Assembly (NCBI GenBank): GCA_004352715.1
Contig: SCFE01000022.1
Coordinates: forward strand, 1,517,140 to 1,581,139
Reading direction: 5' to 3'
From: Hofstenia miamia
Lineage: Eukaryota > Xenacoelomorpha > Acoela
DNA length: 64,000 nt
This document shows, piece by piece, positions 46,184 through 58,201 of the stretch. How positions within the stretch are numbered: position 1 is the first letter of the stretch; every line of letters starts with the position of its first letter. The translations under genes and the position numbers were made by a program. The notes under the pieces were generated by a model, which saw only the letters and a program-made list of their open reading frames with translations, was not told the DNA's origin and did not search any database.

Positions 46184-49100
46184 AATAGCCCTAGTGTACA
46201 TTGATAGAAAGTTAGCAAAGTTTAAGAATTCAGTTCAAGCACTGGATGTGAAAATACTATTCTTAGTCTCTGGAACAGGCCATCTTCTGTGGCTTGACTC
46301 ATGGGGGAAAAGCATATGATTCTGTGATGTAGAGAAACGTTTGGAAATAATCACAATGATGCAAACTGAGATGAACAATCCAAATGAGATGACACAGGAA
46401 GACATCATCCAAAACATATTAATATTCTACACTGAGATGGTGATAAGCAAAATACTCAGAGATACATCTCAATACATCTACCTGTCTTTGAAGAACACAT
46501 ATCAGTCAGATTACAACATGCAAATGACTGTAATAATTGTGTTAAAATGACTAAAGTTGTATGAGTAAATTCACAACATCTTTACCAGGGACATAAATCT
46601 TCTAAGAAAACAATACTTACTGAACATAAGATTACAGAACTGAGGCTATGATAAACTTGAAAAAATGAAAAAGCAAGAATTACTCATTCAGATCATGCAG
46701 ATGGCTGATTTCAGTAAGATGCAGAATTGGGAAATGAAAAAGTGGTAGAGATGGTTCAGATGATGCAGTACATCCTAAATGGACCACATGTATCACTATT
46801 AAAATAGGTTAAGCAGGAGGAGGCATATGATATCAATACTAGAAGGGCTTAATTTTGTTATTGGAAATGTAGTAAAAAACTTTTTGGAAGTATTTGTGGA
46901 AGCAGAGACTATTTACCAACAACATTTGCAATTATAGTTATTTTCCATAGCTCAAGAAATTGGGTAAAATAATTTCTATAATTTTGATTGCAATATATCT
47001 TAATTTTTCATTGTACTATTTAATTTTTTCAATTTTTGCAAATTGTAAAAGCTATGATAACAGGTTTTCATTTAACTGTTACAATTGAAATTGTATTAAA
47101 AAAGCAGATGGCTCTATGATCTTCAATAAATTGCTTTGATTTTAAGCTGAGTTCTTTTGCTCTGTAAATCATTGTTTTTATTTTGTTTTATTTTTGATGT
47201 GTATTTTATTATTATATATTCAATAATAGCTTAAATTTGTCTGAAAGGGTTTGAATTGGCCATAGACTTCTGCATGTGTTTCTTCCAGTTCTGTCAAAAA
47301 ACTGTATTTTATTATTCTTCCTCAAGCCCTTTCTTAGATTAGAGATACAGATGTTGCTATTAATTAACATATTTGACCAATGCAATGTCATATTAGAGAA
47401 TAACATGCCAATGGCTTACAAGTTAGCTTTAGTTGACAAGCTAATAACAATTGATTCTACAGAAAGTTGGATCTTATTTCTTCTTTGCTGAATTCTGTGT
47501 TAGCAACATGGCCATCACTTCAACTGGATGGCTGTGCATCTTTGATAGCAGAGATGAGCCAAGCAGTTACCTTCATAAGTGATATCTCACAATTAGTCAA
47601 AGTGGAAGGAGTTTTGCATTTCTGCGTTTGTTTCACAGTTGAGAATAATTAATATGAAAAAATTTGCATGACCATTTCATGAGTAGGCAAGCCAATTCTG
47701 GTAAAAAATCAACCAATGTTTGATATTTAAATTGGCATAACATCAGAGGGATTCCGTGGTTTTTCTAACCGCAATTAACAGAAGGGAACTCAAATCAAAT
47801 TCAATTAAATTTCATAAAAAGGGATTGTGTGATGTGAAAATGCACTTTACACAATTAAAGGTAGTTGCCTCTTTTACTGTCAGGGAAATGGAAAGAAAAA
47901 TTACCTTGAATGCAGAAAAACCAATCATGACAAGCCAGCTTATTTCTATGAAATGCTTACTATAATAACCTTTTGCAGTCAGTTGCAATGAATGAGTTGC
48001 ATAAAATAATAATAACAATACGTTTTGCTGATGCAACCATTTAAGAAGTAGTATGAGCACTTTTCAAGGCATCAGGAACTTTCCTGGACTTAAAAAGACC
48101 TCAGACTTACAAAATACTTCAATTTCTATAGCATCAATTGCGACTCACTTCAGCCATTGTGCAGAATATTGAAATTATAGTAATTCTATAAAGTTAAAAT
48201 TTGATTAAGAAAATTATCCAAATTTAATAAGTTAGCAGGTGAGAATGCAGCTGTAAACAACAAGTTTAGCTTAATAAATGAATTTGCATGGATATATTTG
48301 AAGAAATGTGCAGAATGCAAATGTGTCAAAGCTATTTGTTAAAACTTCCTCATTAACATTAATTTGCAAATTTATTCCAAGTGCAATTTAAATGATTTGG
48401 TTTGCAGTCATGTTAACGTAAAACGCCCATTTGTTAGTGGTGTAGTTTACGGTTGCATTTTCGCTTATTAACATATTGAATTTAGTCCCTAAGCAACATA
48501 ATTTAATGATTTTCATCTAAATTTTTACTGGATGCTGTATTTAGTCTTCATTACAAATAACGTTGTTACTGAGAATATGTCATGTAAGCCTCCTTGCTAT
48601 TAATGAGCTTAATGAGTGGAGTTTTAGTTGCGAACTCTTTACTGATCTTCAAGGATTTATGTTGAGTTTGTTTGGCTCGCCCAATAGAAACCTTCAATGA
48701 ATTTTGTGCTCTCTCTCAGTTTAGATGAACGTTGTTCAAGATTTTTTATTGAAGCCAATTCGTGATTACTGAAAAGGTTTAAAGGCTGTATTAAAATTTC
48801 TTACAAAATTTCAGGAGTTAATTTGATATTATAGTGTACGAAAACTTAATCCTATGGATATGGCAGTCAAAGTTTTTTACCAAATGATTGATAATAATGC
48901 CTTGAAAAAAAATATAGGGTAGTGACGTACTGTATTGAATTTATTCAGAAGTCATTACGGGTTTTGGGAAGCAACGTCAAGTGACAAAACATACGACCCG
49001 TTTAAGCACACATTTGATGGATATAGCAAGTCATGTTGATTTTTATTTGGCAAAAACCAACAAAGTAGTCACCATATACATGTACCTTTCAAATACGTTT

Positions 49101-50015
49101 AAATTAATTAAATTAGTTGCTGAAAGAAAATTAATTTTTTAGTCGTATTATAGCACAATGATACATTATGGAGTCCAAATGAAACATCAAATAAATATCT
49201 GAAAACATCATATTTACAATATCAAACTTAAAGTAAGGAGGAACTGTGTACAAACACTCCATCTGTCTTCTTGATGCTCTCTAAATGTCCCACCTAGTGT
49301 TGAATCTAGGATGAAATTCGGGGTGCAAGTTTTACATAGAGGGTGCAACTAAATCATAACATGGAATGGAACTGAAATAAATTGATACATATTAGTAACA
49401 TGTGAAAATTCATTTTATGATAGAGAATATTTAATTACATTAAGATAGTATAATTTTTAATCACAAATGTAATTCATGGCAAGATATTAAAATATACCCA
49501 AAACTTATGAACCTTATCGAAATTATAAATACAGTATACAAACATACATGAAAAAGGTAGTTCTAATCCTTGTGCCAAAATTTGAAATGTTTAGAACATG
49601 CTATTACCAATGTGTGTGAGAAAATCAGTGAAATACAACAAGTTATTAAAAATTCACTCCAACCATTTTGATATAATGACATAGATCATTAACATTTTTG
49701 AAAGCCCTGAAAAACAACATATATAGAACCTGTAAATTACTGTTTGCAAATTGTGAAGTCAAACTCGATATTTCTAACATCATTGTTCACTATGTAATGT
49801 TGTTGCCTTTCTCAAGGGACTTTAAACAACGACATATTTCAGTTAATAAAGCAATAACAGCTATTTTTTGAAACTAAATCGTTTGGATTCCCGAAATAAA
49901 GGTTGAACTGTATAGTCCTAGAGAAAGTCATGATATTCAGTGTCTACATTTGCCAAATCTGTCAAAGATGGGAAATAAGTGGTTCATGAATTCTGTCCAC
50001 AGAAATAGCGAATGT
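46184..50015. other. decayed repeat-like DNA, no gene recognised
   Basis: 46360-47620 again lacks CpG almost completely and has fragmentary open frames (for example 46341-46550 and 47467-47652 on plus), probably more of the LTR element. From 48000 on it is AT-rich with no structure I can name. Confidence 0.45.
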
Positions 50016-50016
50016 G

Positions 50017-50106
50017 TAAAGGTTATTTTTGCTATACACTCTAATTTTGGCAGATAGCCAAAAACATTTAGCTGTTGAACACCTATTTCATATGCCTATC
50101 TTGCCA
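50017..50106 (+). repeat. 90-bp block repeated across a gap, left copy
   Basis: Identical or nearly so (one substitution seen) to 50387-50476; N bases 50120-50386 lie between. Likely an unmerged contig overlap. Confidence 0.9.
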
Positions 50107-50386
50107 AGATGTGTATAAGNNNNNNNNNNNNNNNNNNNNNNNNNNNNNNNNNNNNNNNNNNNNNNNNNNNNNNNNNNNNNNNNNNNNNNNNNNNNNNNNN
50201 NNNNNNNNNNNNNNNNNNNNNNNNNNNNNNNNNNNNNNNNNNNNNNNNNNNNNNNNNNNNNNNNNNNNNNNNNNNNNNNNNNNNNNNNNNNNNNNNNNNN
50301 NNNNNNNNNNNNNNNNNNNNNNNNNNNNNNNNNNNNNNNNNNNNNNNNNNNNNNNNNNNNNNNNNNNNNNNNNNNNNNNNNNNNNN

Positions 50387-50476
50387 TAAAGGTTATTTTT
50401 GCTATACACTCTAATTTTGGCAGATAGCCAAAAACATTTAGCTGTTGAACACCTATTTCATATGCCTTTCTTGCCA
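50387..50476 (+). repeat. 90-bp block repeated across a gap, right copy
   Basis: Right copy of 50017-50106, starting taaaggttatttttgctata directly after the gap. Confidence 0.9.
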
Positions 50477-50537
50477 CGTATTCAATATATATATATATAT
50501 ATTTGCATGTTTTTTATTTGGATGTTCATACATAATA

Positions 50538-51227
50538 CAGGGTGATTGGAAAGTAACGCCCGACTTTTGCTTTCATATCAAGTGGTTAAATATCGGATTT
50601 TTGAAAGTAAAGGAAGCATGATATTAAGAATAAAGAATGCATTAAACAAAAACAAATGATCAACACAAATATTCAAATTGCAAAGCTTGCACCAGTCGAG
50701 GTATGTATGGCTTCATACCTAGAACTTGAGGACACTCCATTGACTAATTCCAAGCTCCCTTGCCAGTCGTCGAGATGACTTTTGAGGACTTCGATGTAAA
50801 GCTTCGGCTAACTGATCTCCATTCGCTGTGGTTGTTGCGGTAGAAGGCCTCCCGGGTCTTTGAGCGTCAGCCACAGAGCCGGTTTGTTCAAACTTCTTTA
50901 CCAAGGCAGTGATGTTTCGTCCTTGGGGAGAGGATATGCCGAATTGCCTCGTCATTCTTCTGCTTGCTTCAGCACCGTTTTCACTTGATTGGTAGTAATG
51001 TTTCACTGCAGCAATGCGTTGTTCTTTTGTTTTGCGTACAGCCATATCTATGCACAAACAAGACAAAATTCAAAATTTTAAAATCCGAAGAATAGAAATA
51101 GAAGGTTTCTAATTAAAGTCTAACAATAAAAGTGTTTGAATTCAGACGACATCAAGTGAAAAGTTAGCGTTCAAAAAGCTGTTGAATTTCAAAAATTAGA
51201 ATCGGGCGTTACTTACCAATCACCCTG
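50538..51227 (-). mobile_element. mariner-type element copy A, internally deleted (690 bp)
   Basis: Terminal inverted repeats cagggtgattgg(a/t)aagtaa, continuing cgcccga, at both ends, flanked by TA (50536-50537 and 51228-51229). The transposase runs on minus and keeps only its 5' part. The deletion joins codons after ...LVQAL to 3' untranslated sequence near 50688, which is also present at the 3' side of copy B. Confidence 0.9.
50719..51045 (-). pseudogene. mariner-type transposase, N-terminal part
   Basis: Starts MAVRKTKEQRIAAVKHYYQS and continues with two helix-turn-helix units: MTRQFGISSPQGRNITALVK and, after FEQTGSVADAQRPGRPST, RSPQKSSRRLARELGISQWS. GRP is the linker motif typical of Tc1/mariner DNA-binding domains. 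The frame breaks after SVLK; beyond it LGMKPYIPRLVQAL can be read in another frame before the deletion. No catalytic acidic residue remains. An upstream in-frame ATG at 51066 exists, but the MAVRK start fits the family better. Confidence 0.85.
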
Positions 51228-51711
51228 TACATCTTTATAGTGGCATAAATGTATTGCATAGTTGGTCTTTCGAAGGTAAATTCATCTCCTAAACTTAGGC
51301 GTAAAAGTTGTTCGTTCTGTACATGCTATTGATTCAAGCTAACTATATAACACAGAAGTTTTATTTTATAACACATTTTTGTTATTGATACAAACACTGT
51401 AATAGGAAATATTTTCTGCTCCAACCTCTTTTGGGGGGGGGTATGGCCACCCTTTTACCTTTTTCAAAATCTATATAAAAACTGTAGGGAATTTAAATTT
51501 TTTATATGAATATTACCACAAAAATAATTTTTTGTGTTTAATAAGATAGAAACCCATTTTTTAAAAATTTTTTCTGTTCTCCCATCAATACGACTTGAAT
51601 TACGGGCTGGCGATTTGCAGTACAAAAAAAAGAAAAGGAGCAAAGAATACTTCTACAAGTAGAAAATTGGTGTAAAATGTTGTCCAAGTATGCAATACAG
51701 AGAATATAACA
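51228..51711. other. AT-rich DNA with a G run
   Basis: Contains a run of nine G at about 51431-51439 and otherwise AT-rich sequence. Nothing recognised. Confidence 0.5.
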
Positions 51712-52150
51712 AATTCATTTCAGTTTTATGGACCTCCAACCATTCCATTTGTTTCGAAAAAAAATGGGTTCACCAAACAATTAAGGTCCTTCACAAATAA
51801 AGACTTTAACTCAATGTCAAGAAAAGTTGCATATCAAATTAGAAAAGTTAAATCTACATTTCTGCTTGAGTAGGTCTATATTCCTGGATTTTTATGTCCT
51901 CAAATCATATATTTTGATATATAGAAAAACGTTTGTCATTTTAATTGAAAGTAATTCTTACAGTTTTCAAAACATAAAAACATTTCAAAAAGGATAGAGA
52001 TGTGTAGAATAGCAAATTCTTCGCTTGGTTACATGAAGTAACTGGTTACATCAAATCCTAGAGTGCTGTGAGGAATTTCGTGGCCTCATTTTTGTTTATT
52101 TTACTGCAAATCGGTAGGACGTGATTGCAGTAGTCCTTGACAAAAGTCAT
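51712..52150 (-). repeat. interspersed repeat R, copy 2 (inverted)
   Basis: Inverted relative to 23019-23490, about 28 kb away. Family unknown. Confidence 0.8.
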
Positions 52151-52260
52151 CTTTTAAAAAACTAGCTTTCCTGTGTATACATATACACCTTAGGTTTTTT
52201 GTGAAAAACCTCATAAATCATTGCACTTTTTGCAAAATAATCGTATTTTTATAATTACAG

Positions 52261-52371
52261 AATAATTGGAAACGCCCCCGTTCGAAAGTTTCCAGGACCC
52301 CGCCTGGCCTGCTCTCATATCTTTTCATTCCCAAATGGAAATTTTCGATAATGAATGCAGGCATATATCAG
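52261..52371 (+). CDS. candidate exon, gene unknown
   Basis: 111 nt between a good acceptor (TATAATTACAG) and a near-consensus donor (TATCAG|GTGAGG). Only one frame is open: NNWKRPRSKVSRTPPGLLSY then LFIPKWKFSIMNAGIYQ, phase 0 on both sides, G+C-rich for this window. Phase matches the end of gene X exon 10, so it might be a distant exon of that gene, 15.8 kb on, or belong to another gene. The minus strand also has a protein-like frame here, so the strand is not certain. Possible next pieces on plus are at 52500-52568 (acceptor TGTATTAG, phase 0, ends TAG) and 52706-52726. Confidence 0.4.
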
Positions 52372-52914
52372 GTGAGGATGCTTCTATGCTTAATATCATT
52401 ATGCATAAGTGTTCTTAGGGAATGTGGGAGACTTTTTTCTAAGTGTATCCATAACCATAATTCATGGTGTATCAATAAAAAAAATTTAAACTTGTATTAG
52501 CAGTTGCTCCTGGAGATAATAACGTTCCCAGGGGAAAGCATTACTTACTCTTCGCATGTCATCAAATAGCACACAAAGGTCTACTAGAAATCGTATTCAT
52601 CATTGTTTTTCTTTTCCACCAACCACATCATCTTTTGTGCTGATAGACTCAAACGGAAATCTGTAGCCAATCTCCTTCTCAATGAACGAAATTGCTTCTT
52701 TTCAGTCATACTGTATGGGAGTCCTGGTGAGGTACCTGGATCAATTGTTGCATATATTTAGCAAAATATGCTGCTTCAATAAAATATTTTGTGAGAATTT
52801 GGATGATGATGTACATCTTCCCATATTAATTTTGTATGCATGTCGGCAACTTTTAAGGTTGCCAAAAAGTGCCGAAATGTTTACAAAATTAAATATTGTT
52901 GGTGTGAAAATGAA
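52372..52914. other. coding-like but unresolved segment
   Basis: Several short frames on both strands look protein-like. Plus 52500-52568: QLLLEIITFPGESITYSSHV. Minus about 52715-52600: MTEKKQFRSLRRRLATDFRL or, in another frame, EKEIGYRFPFESISTKDDVV. There is also a minus donor-like AGA|GTAAGT near 52552. Not enough to choose a model; truncated by the 1000-N gap. Confidence 0.3.
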
Positions 52915-53914
52915 NNNNNNNNNNNNNNNNNNNNNNNNNNNNNNNNNNNNNNNNNNNNNNNNNNNNNNNNNNNNNNNNNNNNNNNNNNNNNNNNNNNNNN
53001 NNNNNNNNNNNNNNNNNNNNNNNNNNNNNNNNNNNNNNNNNNNNNNNNNNNNNNNNNNNNNNNNNNNNNNNNNNNNNNNNNNNNNNNNNNNNNNNNNNNN
53101 NNNNNNNNNNNNNNNNNNNNNNNNNNNNNNNNNNNNNNNNNNNNNNNNNNNNNNNNNNNNNNNNNNNNNNNNNNNNNNNNNNNNNNNNNNNNNNNNNNNN
53201 NNNNNNNNNNNNNNNNNNNNNNNNNNNNNNNNNNNNNNNNNNNNNNNNNNNNNNNNNNNNNNNNNNNNNNNNNNNNNNNNNNNNNNNNNNNNNNNNNNNN
53301 NNNNNNNNNNNNNNNNNNNNNNNNNNNNNNNNNNNNNNNNNNNNNNNNNNNNNNNNNNNNNNNNNNNNNNNNNNNNNNNNNNNNNNNNNNNNNNNNNNNN
53401 NNNNNNNNNNNNNNNNNNNNNNNNNNNNNNNNNNNNNNNNNNNNNNNNNNNNNNNNNNNNNNNNNNNNNNNNNNNNNNNNNNNNNNNNNNNNNNNNNNNN
53501 NNNNNNNNNNNNNNNNNNNNNNNNNNNNNNNNNNNNNNNNNNNNNNNNNNNNNNNNNNNNNNNNNNNNNNNNNNNNNNNNNNNNNNNNNNNNNNNNNNNN
53601 NNNNNNNNNNNNNNNNNNNNNNNNNNNNNNNNNNNNNNNNNNNNNNNNNNNNNNNNNNNNNNNNNNNNNNNNNNNNNNNNNNNNNNNNNNNNNNNNNNNN
53701 NNNNNNNNNNNNNNNNNNNNNNNNNNNNNNNNNNNNNNNNNNNNNNNNNNNNNNNNNNNNNNNNNNNNNNNNNNNNNNNNNNNNNNNNNNNNNNNNNNNN
53801 NNNNNNNNNNNNNNNNNNNNNNNNNNNNNNNNNNNNNNNNNNNNNNNNNNNNNNNNNNNNNNNNNNNNNNNNNNNNNNNNNNNNNNNNNNNNNNNNNNNN
53901 NNNNNNNNNNNNNN
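52915..53914. other. assembly gap of exactly 1000 N
   Basis: Round size indicates a gap of unknown length. Right flank is an (AT)n run to about 53936. Confidence 0.95.
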
Positions 53915-53936
53915 ATATATATATATATATATATAT

Positions 53937-54734
53937 GCCTTTACTAGAGTTCTCAACTCAAATATATATTTATTGGCTCAAGGATTTCCACTGACCTCTT
54001 CAATAACCTCATCATGGAAGCTAATAAATCGCTGTTTACTGTACTAAGCACCTCAAAGTTACATGAGAAAAAAATTTACACAAAATTTACTAATCCTTTT
54101 TACATTACCATACCAATATTCAGAGCATGACTAGTTCGTATTTCAAAGTTTTACTTAAATTTTCCACAAAATGATTTTGTAGTTTTTAATTGACACACAT
54201 TCACGGATAATCTTTCCATCTCTCAAGGGTTATATTAAGAGATTAGTTCTTCAGAATTGTATTTTGAATTTCAACTTATCAAGTGTTAATTTTTTTTATT
54301 GGATATTTACAAAATTTAAGAGCTCTTTCACTAGACAGGCTTCCATCCAATGTAGAAAATTATTCCAAAATTTTCCAGAATTACACTGCCCTCTTCACTT
54401 TACCCCCTGCCCGGGTCCAGACATATCTTCATTAAATTTTTTGTGAAAAAATGGAAAGTAACCTAATGAATAAAGTGCATTATTATATAAAACCTGAGGT
54501 ACTAACAATAGAATATGAATTAAATTGTGCAAAGCATTATTGCCGTTCTTTGATATTAATGGAAGCTTTAATATAATTAAGGCTAATTATGTTTATCGAT
54601 GTCTATATGCTAATAAGCAGAAGCTTTGAAATATTTGTAGTAGATTCATGTTGAAAGGCTGACGTGAGTGGTAAATATAAAAGCACTTAAAGCAATTAAG
54701 CTACTATTGCAGGAAAATGATTTTTCTACAGTAC
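53937..54734. other. AT-rich DNA, nothing recognised
   Basis: No exon or repeat structure supported. Confidence 0.5.
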
Positions 54735-54742
54735 TGCCTGAT

Positions 54743-54969
54743 CAGACTTGTCAACGAGCTGACATTTCCAAGCTCGACTCGGCTCGGCTCTTTTAAATTT
54801 TGTGTAAGTTCGGCTCGGCTCGCCACATAAAATCTTTGAGTGATGCTCGTTTTAGCTCGGTATTTTTTTAAAAATATTGTGCTCAAAGAATTTTTTACAT
54901 TGCTCTTCCTTTTATTTAATAAACATTTCTTAAATAAGATTATAGGAAAGGAATTTTGAATGAAAAAAT
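54743..54969. mobile_element. CTCGG-rich hAT-like MITE, copy E2 (left part)
   Basis: Begins cagacttgtcaacgagctga with ctcgactcggctcggctc following, collinear with the left half of E1 and E4 until the gap at 54970. Confidence 0.85.
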
Positions 54970-55969
54970 NNNNNNNNNNNNNNNNNNNNNNNNNNNNNNN
55001 NNNNNNNNNNNNNNNNNNNNNNNNNNNNNNNNNNNNNNNNNNNNNNNNNNNNNNNNNNNNNNNNNNNNNNNNNNNNNNNNNNNNNNNNNNNNNNNNNNNN
55101 NNNNNNNNNNNNNNNNNNNNNNNNNNNNNNNNNNNNNNNNNNNNNNNNNNNNNNNNNNNNNNNNNNNNNNNNNNNNNNNNNNNNNNNNNNNNNNNNNNNN
55201 NNNNNNNNNNNNNNNNNNNNNNNNNNNNNNNNNNNNNNNNNNNNNNNNNNNNNNNNNNNNNNNNNNNNNNNNNNNNNNNNNNNNNNNNNNNNNNNNNNNN
55301 NNNNNNNNNNNNNNNNNNNNNNNNNNNNNNNNNNNNNNNNNNNNNNNNNNNNNNNNNNNNNNNNNNNNNNNNNNNNNNNNNNNNNNNNNNNNNNNNNNNN
55401 NNNNNNNNNNNNNNNNNNNNNNNNNNNNNNNNNNNNNNNNNNNNNNNNNNNNNNNNNNNNNNNNNNNNNNNNNNNNNNNNNNNNNNNNNNNNNNNNNNNN
55501 NNNNNNNNNNNNNNNNNNNNNNNNNNNNNNNNNNNNNNNNNNNNNNNNNNNNNNNNNNNNNNNNNNNNNNNNNNNNNNNNNNNNNNNNNNNNNNNNNNNN
55601 NNNNNNNNNNNNNNNNNNNNNNNNNNNNNNNNNNNNNNNNNNNNNNNNNNNNNNNNNNNNNNNNNNNNNNNNNNNNNNNNNNNNNNNNNNNNNNNNNNNN
55701 NNNNNNNNNNNNNNNNNNNNNNNNNNNNNNNNNNNNNNNNNNNNNNNNNNNNNNNNNNNNNNNNNNNNNNNNNNNNNNNNNNNNNNNNNNNNNNNNNNNN
55801 NNNNNNNNNNNNNNNNNNNNNNNNNNNNNNNNNNNNNNNNNNNNNNNNNNNNNNNNNNNNNNNNNNNNNNNNNNNNNNNNNNNNNNNNNNNNNNNNNNNN
55901 NNNNNNNNNNNNNNNNNNNNNNNNNNNNNNNNNNNNNNNNNNNNNNNNNNNNNNNNNNNNNNNNNNNNN
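54970..55969. other. assembly gap of exactly 1000 N
   Basis: Separates the left part of MITE E2 from the middle of mariner copy B. Expected hidden sequence: about 200 bp of E2 and about 90 bp of mariner, plus unknown. Confidence 0.95.
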
Positions 55970-56465
55970 AGGAATGTATTAAACAAAAACAAATGATCAA
56001 CACAAATATTCAAATTGCTGACCGTCGGCAGCCAAGCATTGTCACAAACGATCAGTCACTGAGCGGCACACTGTTTTACAAAGGTTGACATCGATTGCCG
56101 AAATCTCCGTCGTGATAGCGTCCTTCAGCTCCTCAATGCTTCTCGGATTCCTCCCGTATACACGGTCCTTCATAATGCCCCACAGAAAGAAGTCGCATGG
56201 GCTAAGATCGGGGGATCTTGGCGGCCATTCGATGGGACCACGACGACCAATCCATCTTTCACCAAAGTTTTCATTCAGCCATTTTCGCACCAAAGATGAA
56301 ATGACAAAATTCAAAATTTTAAAATCCGAAGAATAGAAATAGAAGGTTTCTAATTAAAGTCTAACAATAAAAGTGTTTGAATTCAGACGACATCAAGTGA
56401 AGTTAGCGTTCAAAAAACTGTAATTTCTAAAAATTAGAATCGGGCGTTACTTACCAATCACCCTG
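55970..56465 (-). mobile_element. mariner-type element copy B, internally deleted, left end in gap
   Basis: Right terminal repeat tcgggcgttacttaccaatc, continuing accctg, ends at 56465 and is followed by TA. Left sequence attaaacaaaaacaaatgat is the same 3' untranslated region as in copy A. The 5' untranslated region (about 56310-56433) also matches copy A. It keeps the C-terminal transposase part that copy A lacks. Confidence 0.9.
56042..56314 (-). pseudogene. mariner-type transposase, C-terminal part
   Basis: Minus frame VRKWLNENFGERWIGRRGPI, then EWPPRSPDLSPCDFFLWGIM and VYGRNPRSIEELKDAI. The W(P/S)..SPDL(S/N)P.D(F/Y)FLW block carries the third catalytic aspartate of mariner-type DDE transposases. 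The first two acids and the DNA-binding domain are missing. The 5' junction with the untranslated region is near 56297-56314; the stop comes early at 56042-56044. Confidence 0.85.
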
Positions 56466-56467
56466 TA

Positions 56468-58102
56468 TATTATATATTAAAAATCTTTAAGTTTAATATA
56501 AATGTATTTACTATATATTTTGTGGTAATTGTAAGTGATATACCTTTCACAAAGCAATATCATTATAATATAATTCACTATCGTTTTCTTAGGAGAACCT
56601 ATTTGAACTTACTTACATAATATATAACTTTCGTAAAGCTAATCTCTAACACAAAAAAATTATAGACAATATAACATACTAATTCGGGTTTAGATATTTT
56701 AATTAGAATTAAGAGTTGGTAAATAACATTTAAAATTCTTCGATTAATATATAATTCCCTTAAAAGTAATTTGTAATTTACAAGATTATGGAAAATGAAG
56801 CATACTTACATTGGAAAGGAAGTTAACGTTTATATAAATAATTTAAGCTTACCATTTTTGAATTAAGAATTCTAAAACATAAATGCACTATAATTTTGCG
56901 CAATGGACAATTAAATAAAAATATGCTTTATACATGTAATATTATATTTTAATATACAATATATATATATATATATATATATAAATTTACACAGCATTCT
57001 GTACAGCTCCTTTACCTCATTAAATAGACTACATCCATAATAAATATAAAAGCATATAATATTTAGGGACCAATTGCTCAATGAGTTTTTATGTTATCGA
57101 CACAGTTTACATACCATTTGTCCCACCTCGAATACTTTTATAATGAACATTTTTAAGTTTTTGACTTCATTAGCATAGACAATTTCATTTTTTGAAAGGA
57201 TCGTATCTAACTTGCTCTTGTTTTCATTATTTCCTTTGAAAAGTTAAACATTCGCATTTTCTTTAAATTTCACCTGTAAAGTTTTTTTAATATCAGTGCT
57301 GTCTAAATTCGGATGCAGTTTCGAAGCTATGAACTTGTAAATTTATTTGACAAATCTATGTAAAAATATTTTTTATTCTTGAATTTGATAACATTTTTCT
57401 TGGAAATTGCGAATTTTTAAGAAATAAATTTTTAGCAAATTTAACTGATTTTCTCAGACAAAATCACACAATGCGAACTTTTAGTAACATTTCTCCAATA
57501 CTGCAGTTTTTTGCTACTGTATCACGCTGTGCCAACTTGCTGTGCTTTCATATCTTAAGTTTTATTACTAATTTCTCCACATTTTTGGTTGAAGAAATAC
57601 ATAAATTTACATTGTTTCTATTTTCGCATTAAAAATTGCGTTTGTTTCAAACACTAGTATGGGAAATTAGAAAACTACTTTATATCTATTGCTATTATAT
57701 TGTATAAATGACTGCATATATGTTCCAGAAAGATGCATTTTATTTAAAAAAATTACAGCATAGAAAAAAATGTTGCACAATATGTTTTGAACTACCCTGT
57801 AATTTAATCCCTATAAGATTTACTATCCGTCTAATGTGTGGTTAGAGGGTTCTAGTTTTGCCACTTGATATGACTTTACATGATTTATGTTTATACTTGA
57901 AGATGAAAAAATAATGCCATAGAGCTTCACAAGCAAAAGTAAAATCTTAATTTTTTTTATAAATCACAATGCTTCTAAGGATTCTCATCATTGTGTTTGA
58001 TGGTATTTGTTAAGTAAAATGGCCTAGAAATCAAATTAAATTTGCAAGGATTTGCTAAAGCATTCAATAAATCACGTAATGTAAAATAAATGGGCCTTTT
58101 TC
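56468..58102. other. AT-rich intergenic DNA
   Basis: Contains an (AT)n run at 56957-56983 and one weak minus-strand exon candidate (57274-57326). Nothing else recognised. Confidence 0.5.
57274..57326 (-). CDS. weak exon candidate
   Basis: Acceptor TTCATAG, donor TTACAG|GTGAAA, two bases then SKLHPNLDSTDIKKTLQ, phase 0 out. The peptide looks natural but is only 53 nt long, with no neighbour exon to support it. Confidence 0.2.
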
Positions 58103-58201
58103 AATATATATATATATATATATANNNNNNNNNNNNNNNNNNNNNNNNNNNNNNNNNNNNNNNNNNNNNNNNNNNNNNNNNNNNNNNNNNNNNNNNNNNN
58201 N
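58103..58201. repeat. (AT)n microsatellite and gap
   Basis: AT run directly followed by N bases 58125-58201. Confidence 0.8.

Noticed and set aside
46860-46930. Possible CCHC zinc knuckle (CYWKCSKKLFGSIC) in the LTR region
   Set aside because: Spacing does not fit C-x2-C-x4-H-x4-C and the frame is broken; not enough to call a gag relic.
54930-56013. Long open frames over N runs (also at 50075-50477, 52682-53994 and 63499-63951)
   Set aside because: Openness comes from N bases only.
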